DNA from: Desulfocapsa sp.
GTDB taxonomy: Bacteria > Desulfobacterota > Desulfobulbia > Desulfobulbales > Desulfocapsaceae
Reading direction: 5' to 3'
DNA: 5,441 bases
Assembly: GCA_020717935.1 (NCBI GenBank)
Contig: DYDK01000128.1
Location: forward strand, 1 to 5,441
Below are positions 1-5,349 of this stretch, one piece after another. The notes beneath the pieces were generated by a model. It worked only from the letters and a program-made list of their open reading frames with translations. It was not told the DNA's origin and made no database searches. The translations under genes were made by a program, and so were the position numbers. The first letter of the stretch is position 1. Every line of letters begins with the position of its first letter.

Positions 1-22
1 CATAAAATGCCAAGCCTGTCAA
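1..22 (-). promoter_or_regulatory. Possible partial promoter reading out of the left edge
   Basis: Read on the minus strand, positions 22-17 spell a perfect -35 hexamer, TTGACA. A -10 box at the usual 17-base spacing would fall just outside the window, so only half of the promoter can be seen. Next to it, at 29-40, is a 12-bp perfect palindrome (ATAAATATTTAT) that could be an upstream AT-rich element or an operator. If real, this promoter drives a divergent gene to the left of the window. A single hexamer in AT-rich DNA can occur by chance. Confidence 0.22.
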
Positions 23-66
23 GATTTTATAAATATTTATGCAGATTTACTTATCATGGATTTTAG

Positions 67-114
67 AGGCCGTTAAGAAATAACTTGTACCTTTTATCCA
101 TTTCTTAACGGCCT
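67..114. repeat. Perfect 15-bp inverted repeat (hairpin)
   Basis: Arms at 67-81 and 100-114 are exact reverse complements (left arm AGGCCGTTAAGAAAT), enclosing an 18-base loop. The RNA hairpin would be stable on either strand. No U-tract follows on the plus strand (ATTACGCCCC comes next), and on the minus strand the bases after the hairpin are CTCTAAAAT, so it is not a standard intrinsic terminator. The right arm lies inside the dispersed repeat shared with 3578-3684, but the second copy lacks a matching left arm. It could be the folded end of a small mobile repeat or a protein-binding site. Confidence 0.75.
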
Positions 115-168
115 ATTACGCCCCGTAGGCGACCCGAAGGAAGTGCCCTTGGGGGATGCCGCTCATGA
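80..168 (+). repeat. Dispersed structured repeat, copy 1
   Basis: This stretch recurs at 3578-3684 in the same orientation. The core aligns without gaps, 99-154 against 3598-3653, with 49 of 56 positions identical. Similarity continues with small gaps on both sides, to about 80 on the left and 168 on the right. The copy can form two small hairpins: CGCC/GGCG (119-122 with 128-131) and CCCGAAGG paired with CCCTTGGG (133-140 with 146-153; one mismatch, one G-U pair, loop AAGTG). It sits about 90 bp upstream of the 576-aa gene. No open reading frame of note lies in it. A REP- or MITE-like interspersed repeat is the simplest reading. Confidence 0.7.
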
Positions 169-248
169 ACCTTAAAAGTCCAAGTTATTTATGTGCGACG
201 GTTTAGAAGAGATGGAAACACAAAAAAGAAAATCAGTTAAAAAATATC

Positions 249-260
249 AAGGGAACTGAA
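249..260 (+). promoter_or_regulatory. Ribosome-binding site of the 576-aa gene
   Basis: The purine-rich AAGGGA at 249-254 lies six bases before the ATG at 261 and supports that start. The stretch from 169 to 248 is A-rich and non-coding. I see no convincing -35/-10 pair there, so the promoter of this cluster is not identified. Confidence 0.65.
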
Positions 261-1991
261 ATGAAAAAAACATGGTTTATCATAGGGCTGGCTGGCTTGC
301 TGGCAGTCATCGGCTATTATTTTGTCAGCATTAGGTCGTATCGTGAAACTGCCGCTGATTTTCTGCCGGAAGATGTTCTGCTCGTTGTTGAACAAAAAAA
401 TCTTGGTTCCTTGCTCACTGATTTTACAGCTTCCCGCATGGGCAAGGCGGTTACGGGTATGGATTTTGTCAAAATTGCCACCGATCTTGGTCTGGGGTCC
501 GAAGTCGTTACGGAGGTCAGCGATACTCGTAAGGAGGTTGAGACATTTCTGGGCAGCCCGCTTTTTCAGGAGTTCTTTGGTCAGGAATTTACCTTGGCCC
601 TGCTGCCGATTGCTGAGGTGAATTTGAATGTCCCTGAAAAAATAATGGCATCCAGCTTTGTCTGTATTGCCAAGCCCAAACGCAACAGTGAATTTTTAAA
701 AATGCTCAGTTCTCTGTTTGCTGGCAAATTGGAACAAACCACCAGCGCGCACGGGAAGCACAGTCTTCAGCAGTATCGTTTGAGCTCCGAGACCACATTG
801 ACCGTGACCTCGTCCTGTGGCCTTATCATAGCTGCCCTTGATGATAAACTGGTGCGGGCGAGTTTGGACAGAAATGATAAGAAAGAAAAAAACTTGGCTC
901 AGTCTCAAGAATATACTCGTCTGCATCAAGAGTTTACGGATGCTCAATTTTTTTCGTTTGTTTCAACTCCGGCGCTTCATCAGCAGCTCCGTCATTTGAC
1001 AGAAGGGTTTGATGCCTTGCAAAAGGAGGAGATTGAAAAGACTTTGAGCCCCTTGCAGGGATGGCAGGGGATAGCCTTTGGCGTCTGGCAGGATAAAGGC
1101 GGGATTCGAGATAAGGGGATTGCCCTCTTTAACAAAGAAAAAATTGATCCGGTGCTGGCCAAACTACTGGCCGTGTCGCCAACGGAAAATGCGTCATTAT
1201 CCATGATTCCCGCTGATATCATGGGCTATTATTGGAGTAACAGCGTGGATATGCAAATTTTCTGGGAGTCGTTTACCCGTGAAATGCAGGACAGCGCCGA
1301 ACAGGTAAAGGCTTTGGAACAAGGGGTCAAGACTTCTACTGGCCTGGAATTGCAAGAGATATTTGCGATGTTTGGTTCTGAGGCGGTCGTTGTTCTCAAA
1401 GAGATCCTCACCACCGGTCTTGTCCCCTTACCCAATGGGGCGGTTTTTCTCAAGCTGGAAAAGGAAAAGGATTTCATGCAATTGGCTCAGTCGCAATTGG
1501 CCAAAACGGGGATTCCTACCCGGACTGAGGAGTATAAAGGGGTGAGCTTCAATATCCTCGATATTTCTCTTCATCCCAGTATGCAGCCGGTGTTCGCAAT
1601 CCATAAGGGCTATCTCCTGATGGCCACTACGGTGGATTTGGTGAAAAAGATCATTGACAGTCAGGACGGAAAGGGCTTGGTCAGCAGCGCTGGCTTTGTC
1701 AAGGTTAATCAAAAACTGAATCAAGGGCTTACTGCCAAGGCCAATAATTCGATCAGTTATATTGAGATCGCCTCTCTGGTGACCATGGTGAAAGGGGTGA
1801 TCAACTGGGGGAGTGTTATTTTAGCCCTCCAGGAACCTGAGGTCGCTCGCCAGGCAAAGGTGATCAGTGAACAGGTGATTTTACCCCTTCTTGATGGTCT
1901 ATCGGCGTATGAAGTGGTCGCGACGCGTAGCGAGATCAAGAATGATACCATTCTCCTGGAATCAACGACGGTATTTACCCCTGTCCCGTAA
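261..1991 (+). CDS. Membrane-anchored DUF3352-like protein with two similar halves
   Basis: Protein of 576 aa with no known reaction. It starts with a short basic end (MKKTW) and a hydrophobic stretch at about 5-23, fitting a signal anchor or uncleaved signal peptide, so the rest is probably periplasmic. No lipobox is seen. The opening FLPEDVLLVVEQKNL (34-48) resembles the start of DUF3352 proteins; this family call is from memory. The protein looks internally duplicated. LPEDVLLVVEQKNLGSLLTDF (35-55) matches IPADIMGYYWSNSVDMQIFW (316-335) in pattern; FFGQEFTLAL (105-114) matches MFGSEAVVVL (370-379); LIIAALDDKLVRASLD (188-203) matches YLLMATTVDLVKKIID (451-466); and FFSFVSTPAL (230-239) matches ISYIEIASL (498-506). 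Each half is about 260 aa. The start is supported by AAGGGA six bases upstream. The next gene begins 30 bp downstream on the same strand, so the gene probably leads a cluster with thiL. The coding call is secure; the function is unknown. Confidence 0.9.
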   Translation: MKKTWFIIGLAGLLAVIGYYFVSIRSYRETAADFLPEDVLLVVEQKNLGSLLTDFTASRMGKAVTGMDFVKIATDLGLGSEVVTEVSDTRKEVETFLGSPLFQEFFGQEFTLALLPIAEVNLNVPEKIMASSFVCIAKPKRNSEFLKMLSSLFAGKLEQTTSAHGKHSLQQYRLSSETTLTVTSSCGLIIAALDDKLVRASLDRNDKKEKNLAQSQEYTRLHQEFTDAQFFSFVSTPALHQQLRHLTEGFDALQKEEIEKTLSPLQGWQGIAFGVWQDKGGIRDKGIALFNKEKIDPVLAKLLAVSPTENASLSMIPADIMGYYWSNSVDMQIFWESFTREMQDSAEQVKALEQGVKTSTGLELQEIFAMFGSEAVVVLKEILTTGLVPLPNGAVFLKLEKEKDFMQLAQSQLAKTGIPTRTEEYKGVSFNILDISLHPSMQPVFAIHKGYLLMATTVDLVKKIIDSQDGKGLVSSAGFVKVNQKLNQGLTAKANNSISYIEIASLVTMVKGVINWGSVILALQEPEVARQAKVISEQVILPLLDGLSAYEVVATRSEIKNDTILLESTTVFTPVP

Positions 1992-2021
1992 TTTTTTTGA
2001 CAAAAAAAGAATGAAAATAAC

Positions 2022-2396
2022 ATGGAAAAAATAATTGCTGAATTAAAAAAGGTGATCCGCTTTAAGGACAGCACCGATATTGGTGATCTGGTACTGATTG
2101 TTGCCAAGGAACCACAGGTCATGGCTAACTATGCCTTAGTCACTGATATTGCAAGGGATCCAAGTCGGAAGAAAGATGAGTGGTGGGTGGTGGGTCTCAC
2201 CCTTTTGTCCATTCCGCCCCAGGAGATGGCCTGGACCTTACGAACTCCGCAGTTGACGGGCATGGAGGTCTTTACTATGGGCGGTGAACAACGATTTGTG
2301 AAGGCGGTTGATTTTGGCGCTCCCCCTTTATCCGCTCCTTCTGCTCCTGCACCCAAGGAGGTGAAAAAAACTCCATTCCTCAAGCGGATCAAATGA
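2022..2396 (+). CDS. Conserved-looking hypothetical protein upstream of thiL
   Basis: I do not recognise this 124-aa protein. Residues 1-98 look like a compact soluble domain: a charged helix (about 1-15), then alternating hydrophobic segments around DLVLIVAKEP (22-31), NYALVTDIARD (36-46), EWWVVGLTLLSIPP (53-66) and GMEVFTMGGEQRFVKAVDF (80-98), suggesting a mainly beta fold. A Pro/Ala/Ser-rich linker (99-111) leads to a basic tail ending FLKRIK, which might contact RNA, a membrane or a partner. There is no signal peptide, so it is probably cytoplasmic. The ATG has only a weak ribosome-binding site (AAAGAA-type). The gene lies 30 bp after the 576-aa gene, and its stop codon overlaps the thiL start as ATGA, so it is likely co-transcribed and coupled to thiL. 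Whether it works in thiamine metabolism cannot be told from the sequence. Confidence 0.85.
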   Translation: MEKIIAELKKVIRFKDSTDIGDLVLIVAKEPQVMANYALVTDIARDPSRKKDEWWVVGLTLLSIPPQEMAWTLRTPQLTGMEVFTMGGEQRFVKAVDFGAPPLSAPSAPAPKEVKKTPFLKRIK

Positions 2397-3427
2397 TGAG
2401 CGGAAATGCTGGTGGTGGGTTTGGAGTGAGCACAATAGCGGAACGCGAGCTGATTCATTTCATCAGAGAGGCTTCTGTCAGTACCGCCCCCGACTTGATC
2501 AAGTCCATTGGTGATGATTGTGCGGTCTTTGGTAAGGCCACTGGGGCCGGACAATGGTTGATCAGTACTGACACCTTGGTGGATGGTGTCCACTTTGATC
2601 GAAGCTGGCATGCTCCTGAACTTCTAGGTCGTAAAAGTGTGGCCGTTAATTTGAGCGACATCGCGGCCATGGGTGGACGGCCCCGCTTTGTCCTTCTCTC
2701 GTTGTGCCTGCCACCCTCTCTGTCGACAACATGGTTGCACTCTTGGCTGGCTGGAGCGACTGCCATCCTTGCTGAATATGACTGCGTGGTGATTGGTGGC
2801 GATACGGTGCGGGGAAGTGAGCTGGTGATTTCGGTGACGGTGCTAGGCGAACCCGCTGGTAAGCAGGCACTCTATCGTTGTGGCGCCAAGCCTGGCGATG
2901 TGGTCTTTGTTTCCGGCCCTTTAGGTTCGGCGGCGGCCGGACTGGCTTTGCTGCAAAGGTCAAAAGGGGAGGGGGTAGCGGTGGGGAGCCTGTGGCAGGA
3001 ACTCTTGGCGGCTCATCTCAACCCCGTTCCACAGATTGAGTTGGGGCAAGCATTGGCCATGTCGGGTTGGGTGACTGCCATGCAGGATATTTCTGATGGT
3101 CTGGCCACCGATCTGGCCCATATTTGTCAAGAGAGTGGGGTTGGGAGCCGTGTGTATGCTGAAAAACTCCCCTGTTTACCGATTCTCGACCGTGCGGCTT
3201 TGTTTCTGGGGCAGGAAAAAAAGGATCTGCAACTCAAGGGTGGGGATGATTATCAGCTTGTGTTTACGGTTCGTGCCGGTCAGGAAATTGCGCTGCAAAC
3301 GCTCGTGATGACAACTCTGCACCGCCAGATATATCAGGTGGGAGTCATCACTGAAGGATGCGGAGTTATCGTGCAAAAAAACGATGGATCACTCCAGGAT
3401 ATGAGCTTTCAAGGATATGAACACTGA
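2393..3427 (+). CDS. thiL: Thiamine-monophosphate kinase ThiL
   Basis: ThiL phosphorylates thiamine monophosphate with ATP to give thiamine diphosphate, the active cofactor, in the cytoplasm. The 344-aa length is normal, and the family motifs (AIR-synthase/PurM-like fold) appear in order: SIGDDCAVF (38-46), STDTLVDGVHF (58-68), KSVAVNLSDIAAMGG (81-95), VIGGDT (133-138), RCGAKPGDVVFVSGPLG (162-178), DISDGLATDLAH (232-243) and GGDDYQL (283-289). The Asp residues in GDD, TDT, NLSD, GGDT and SDG are the expected magnesium and nucleotide ligands. The last motif is more often GGEDYEL; D and Q here are mild substitutions. The start shares ATGA with the previous gene's stop; a second ATG follows directly. 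A GTG at 2426 (residue 12) is a possible alternative, since the conserved region begins near residue 14. No other thiamine genes are visible nearby, which is common for thiL. Confidence 0.96.
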   Translation: MMSGNAGGGFGVSTIAERELIHFIREASVSTAPDLIKSIGDDCAVFGKATGAGQWLISTDTLVDGVHFDRSWHAPELLGRKSVAVNLSDIAAMGGRPRFVLLSLCLPPSLSTTWLHSWLAGATAILAEYDCVVIGGDTVRGSELVISVTVLGEPAGKQALYRCGAKPGDVVFVSGPLGSAAAGLALLQRSKGEGVAVGSLWQELLAAHLNPVPQIELGQALAMSGWVTAMQDISDGLATDLAHICQESGVGSRVYAEKLPCLPILDRAALFLGQEKKDLQLKGGDDYQLVFTVRAGQEIALQTLVMTTLHRQIYQVGVITEGCGVIVQKNDGSLQDMSFQGYEH

Positions 3428-3500
3428 GGATGCGTGGCATAATACTATTTCTATTTCAAGTATTCACTTATTGCATAGGATCGCATCCCATTCTCTCTTG
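3428..3500 (+). terminator. Possible terminator downstream of thiL
   Basis: Directly after the thiL stop, GGATGCG (3428-3434) pairs perfectly with CGCATCC (3482-3488), and a nested stem AATACT/AGTATT (3441-3446 with 3459-3464) can form inside. The outer stem is followed by a pyrimidine-rich stretch, CATTCTCTCTTGTT, rather than a clean U-tract. The fold could end the thiL transcript or simply protect its 3' end. The long loop between the outer arms makes it an atypical intrinsic terminator. Confidence 0.33.
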
Positions 3501-3577
3501 TTGTAAGCGGCCTGTAACTAATTATTCTTTCTGTAATATTGCAGTTTTGATTTAGAAAAGGAATAAGGTGTCGCCGG

Positions 3578-3684
3578 GTAACATTTGTGCTTATATTCAT
3601 TTCTTTACAGCCTATTACTCCCCGCAGGCGCCCCGAAGGAAGTGTCCTTAGGGTAAAGTGCCCTTGGGGTGCTTTGCTCCTATA
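3578..3684 (+). repeat. Dispersed structured repeat, copy 2
   Basis: Second copy of the repeat at 80-168, same orientation, with a 56-base ungapped core at 3598-3653 that differs from copy 1 at seven positions. It lies in the gap between thiL and the convergent deaminase gene and ends about 16 bp from the deaminase stop codon. CCCGAAGG (3632-3639) pairs with CCTTAGGG (3646-3653), with one mismatch and a six-base loop. Compared with copy 1 it carries one extra 16-nt unit (see 3639-3670). It may serve as a bidirectional transcript end, although no U-tract follows on either strand. Minus-strand translation through it gives only a short frame with no sign of being a gene. Confidence 0.7.
3639..3670 (+). 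repeat. Tandem 16-nt duplication inside repeat copy 2
   Basis: Two adjacent 16-nt units, GAAGTGTCCTTAGGGT (3639-3654) and AAAGTGCCCTTGGGGT (3655-3670), agree at 13 of 16 positions. Copy 1 has only one such unit (about 141-155). Either unit can pair with the upstream CCCGAAGG arm, so two mutually exclusive hairpins are possible. The change looks like a small slippage duplication or an array expansion. Confidence 0.65.
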
Positions 3685-3700
3685 AATGTTGCACTGCACA

Positions 3701-4216
3701 TCACTCTTCTATGGTCAGTTCAATGCAAAGAGTTTTTCGTTTGCTTTCAAACTGTCGATAGCGAACGCCGGCCCGATCCAGCATCATCTTTGCGGCCCGC
3801 ACGGTGTCGGTATCTTTGTATTTATCTGATAGATAGATAATTTCTTTAATTCCCGACTGGATAATGACCTTGGTGCACTCGTTGCACGGAAAAAGGCCAA
3901 CGAAGATGCGGCAATTGCTGAGATTATGGGTGATGGTGTTGAGGACCGCATTCACCTCGGCGTGACAGACGAAGGGGTATTTGGTATCGAGAAATGCTCC
4001 CTCTCTGGCCCAAGGTAGTTCATCATCCGAGCATCCCCAAGGGAATCCGTTATAACCTACCCCGACGATTTTGTTCTGTTCATTGGCCACGCAGGCCCCC
4101 ACCTGGGTGTTGGGATCCTTGCTACGAAAGGCCGAGAGCAGGGCAACGGCCATGAAATACTCATCCCAGGAGAGATAGTCCTGTCGCTTGCCTATGGTGT
4201 GTATTGTTGGATTCAT
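3701..4216 (-). CDS. dCMP deaminase, eukaryote-like type
   Basis: Deoxycytidylate deaminase converts dCMP to dUMP, the substrate of thymidylate synthase, in the cytoplasm. From the ATG at 4216 the protein has 171 aa, typical for the family; a TTG directly upstream adds one residue and is less likely. Using that 171-aa numbering, the zinc site is complete: HAE at 85-87 (His ligand, catalytic Glu) and PCNEC at 110-114 (two Cys ligands). Other blocks are YLSWDEYFM (14-22), RSKDPNTQVGAC (31-42), NKIVGVGYNG (48-57), GCSDD (61-65), LDTKYPFVCHAE (76-87) and GIKEIIYLSDKYKD (122-135). These match the allosteric dCMP deaminases (human DCTD as recalled) more closely than Bacillus ComEB. The ribosome-binding site is weak (GAAG, eight bases from ATG). 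The gene converges on thiL. An extended -10 promoter and a structured leader lie upstream. Homologues are regulated by dCTP and dTTP; whether this one is cannot be seen. Confidence 0.95.
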   Translation of the reverse strand: MNPTIHTIGKRQDYLSWDEYFMAVALLSAFRSKDPNTQVGACVANEQNKIVGVGYNGFPWGCSDDELPWAREGAFLDTKYPFVCHAEVNAVLNTITHNLSNCRIFVGLFPCNECTKVIIQSGIKEIIYLSDKYKDTDTVRAAKMMLDRAGVRYRQFESKRKTLCIELTIEE

Positions 4217-4268
4217 CAAAAAAACTTCACGGTTAAAGGTTGATGGTCTCGTTGATTAGCCCATATTT

Positions 4269-4303
4269 AACAATTGTAGTGCCATGCGGCGCAACATATT
4301 GTT
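4269..4303 (-). promoter_or_regulatory. Hairpin in the deaminase leader
   Basis: AACAATTGT (4269-4277) pairs with ACA-T-ATTGTT (4294-4303), giving nine pairs and one bulged T around a 16-base loop; in the minus-strand RNA the loop includes the small TGC/GCA pairing. It would lie in the 5' leader if transcription starts from the extended -10 element at 4319-4327. It is mostly A-U and of modest stability, so it could equally be a protein-binding inverted repeat in DNA. Confidence 0.35.
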
Positions 4304-4349
4304 TTAACTGCATTAAAAATCATACCAAAACTTAAAATGTAGTGCCATG
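4275..4349 (-). repeat. 12-nt direct repeat with sigma-54-like TGGCAC cores
   Basis: The sequence TGTAGTGCCATG occurs at 4275-4286 and again at 4338-4349, 63 bp apart in the same orientation. On the minus strand it reads CATGGCACTACA and contains TGGCAC, the -24 element of sigma-54 promoters. The copy near 4284 is followed at correct spacing by TTGTT, where the consensus is TTGC(A/T), so the -12 GC is GT. The copy near 4347 is followed by TTTAA and lacks a -12 box. The repeats could be sigma-54-like promoter remnants or paired operator sites for the deaminase gene. Confidence 0.4.
4319..4327 (-). promoter_or_regulatory. Candidate extended -10 promoter for the deaminase gene
   Basis: On the minus strand 4327-4319 reads TGGTATGAT, an extended -10 element (TGN plus TATGAT, five of six matches to TATAAT). 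A hexamer 17 bases upstream (TGGCAC) is a poor -35, which extended -10 promoters tolerate. Transcription would start near 4312 and leave a leader of about 95 nt containing the hairpin at 4269-4303. The 188-bp gap to the upstream lipoprotein gene makes a separate promoter likely. Confidence 0.45.
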
Positions 4350-4404
4350 AAAATATTTTTCTCAATAATATCAATGGGTTGCGAAAAATGATGTTAAACA
4401 TGGG

Positions 4405-5301
4405 TTAGAGGTTGGGAATCCATTGCTTAATCGTTTGTTGGAGTTGCCCGTTGGCCTTGCTTTTCTTGAGAAAGAGATTGACCTGCCGCCGCAGTTCTTC
4501 GTCGTCCTTGCGGAGTTGCCAACCTAAAAAATCTTCCGTCACCATGGACTTGATGGCTGAGAGTTTATCTGATGGATGGGTGGCCACAAACGAACAGATG
4601 TACGGTGCATCATGGAGAAAGGCATCGACTTTATTGATGATCAGCGCCTTGGTCGCAGCTTCAATCGTCTTAAAGCGCATGATCTTGATGCCGCGAATGT
4701 TTTTGGTCAGAAAATTTTCACCGTCACTGCCGAACATCACGGCAATGGTCAGGCCAGAACCCTCAATGCTAAAAATGCCATTGGAAAAAAGGGGGACATT
4801 ACGGGTTTTGACCATCAAAATTTGTCCGGAACGCAGATAAGGATCGCTGAAGACCAGTGTGTTGTTGGCTTTATCAGCAGAGGTGATTTTCAGACCCATG
4901 GTCAGAAGGTCAATGCGATTTTCGAGCAGGGCTTCGGCGGTTTTTTTGGGCGATATCTGGATAAATTCCACCTTCTTCTTGCTTATGTCTCCGAATTGTT
5001 GGAGAAGATCTGCCTCGATACCTTGAATTTTATCGTCTTTTTTGTAAATAAAGGGAGGGCTATTGTCAGGAAAACCAACCCGCAACAGGCCCGGTTCCGC
5101 GGCTATTTCCTCCTGGTCGGCCAGATCCTCTGGCGGCGCTGGCTTCGCTACTGAAACCGGTGCGGGAGTGACCGGTTGATCGGCAGTGTTCGGTGGGACT
5201 TCTTTGGTGGGCAGGGTGGAATCAGGATAATCAGGACTGCACGCATTGAGGCCAAGAAGAAGAAAAAGGGCGGCCAGAACGGGGAAAATGATTCGGGGCA
5301 T
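4405..5301 (-). CDS. Family-3 extracellular solute-binding lipoprotein
   Basis: Probable periplasmic binding protein of the SBP_bac_3 type, which usually delivers amino acids or other small polar molecules to an ABC importer. From the ATG at 5301 it has 298 aa. Residues 1-20 form a lipoprotein signal (MPRIIFPVLAALFLLLGLNA) before Cys21 in the lipobox LNAC. A Pro/Ala/acidic tether (22-70) precedes the binding domain: LLRVGFPDNSPPFIYK (72-87), GIEADLL (94-100), RIDLLTMGLKIT (129-140), LVFSDPYLRSGQ (149-160), LTIAVMFGSDGENFL (184-198), VDAFLHDAPY (225-234), and a closing helix region to 298. The Arg that usually holds the ligand carboxylate, in the TxxxR segment, is Lys144 here, so the ligand may not be a standard amino acid. 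Asp231 of the second lobe is kept. Upstream ATGs at 5328 and 5337 are alternative starts; none has a good ribosome-binding site. No permease or ATPase gene is adjacent. Confidence 0.88.
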   Translation of the reverse strand: MPRIIFPVLAALFLLLGLNACSPDYPDSTLPTKEVPPNTADQPVTPAPVSVAKPAPPEDLADQEEIAAEPGLLRVGFPDNSPPFIYKKDDKIQGIEADLLQQFGDISKKKVEFIQISPKKTAEALLENRIDLLTMGLKITSADKANNTLVFSDPYLRSGQILMVKTRNVPLFSNGIFSIEGSGLTIAVMFGSDGENFLTKNIRGIKIMRFKTIEAATKALIINKVDAFLHDAPYICSFVATHPSDKLSAIKSMVTEDFLGWQLRKDDEELRRQVNLFLKKSKANGQLQQTIKQWIPNL

Positions 5302-5341
5302 GGTATATTTGCAGGGTTGGGGGTGCATGGAACTCATGAGA

Positions 5342-5347
5342 ATTATA
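5342..5347 (-). promoter_or_regulatory. Possible -10 box for the lipoprotein gene
   Basis: Minus-strand 5347-5342 is a perfect TATAAT, but no good -35 lies 16-18 bases upstream (CAAGAG at 17; TTGCAA is 20 away). If used, transcription would start near 5335. That leaves a short leader before the ATG at 5301 and excludes the ATG at 5337 as a start. The evidence is weak because the surrounding DNA is AT-rich. Confidence 0.25.
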
Positions 5348-5349
5348 AG

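Noticed and set aside
80..168. Repeat copy 1 as a riboswitch (for example a TPP riboswitch for the thiL cluster)
   Set aside because: I see none of the conserved TPP riboswitch bases (such as CUGAGA or ACCUGAU), and the same element also lies downstream of thiL, which does not fit a leader switch.
1992..2008. T7-GAC-A7 inverted repeat between the 576-aa and 124-aa genes, and the TTGACA inside it (1997-2002)
   Set aside because: A seven-pair A-T stem with no GC core would not terminate transcription, and no -10 box fits the TTGACA before the next ATG. It is probably a by-product of the A/T-rich junction.
2182..2194. G-rich run GGTGGGTGGTGGG as a possible G-quadruplex
   Set aside because: It codes for the Trp-Trp-Val-Val-Gly stretch of the 124-aa protein, and only two-tetrad folding is possible; codon content explains it.
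2129..2611. Minus-strand open frame of 160 codons opposite the 124-aa gene and the thiL start
   Set aside because: It overlaps two well-supported plus-strand genes and has no domain or ribosome-binding signal.
3451..3699. Minus-strand open frame of 82 codons in the thiL-deaminase gap
   Set aside because: It runs through repeat copy 2, has no ribosome-binding site or recognisable domain, and its sequence is what the repeat gives when translated.
4576..5154. Plus-strand open frame of 192 codons opposite the lipoprotein gene
   Set aside because: It is antisense to a clear SBP_bac_3 gene and its protein resembles no family; it is a shadow frame.
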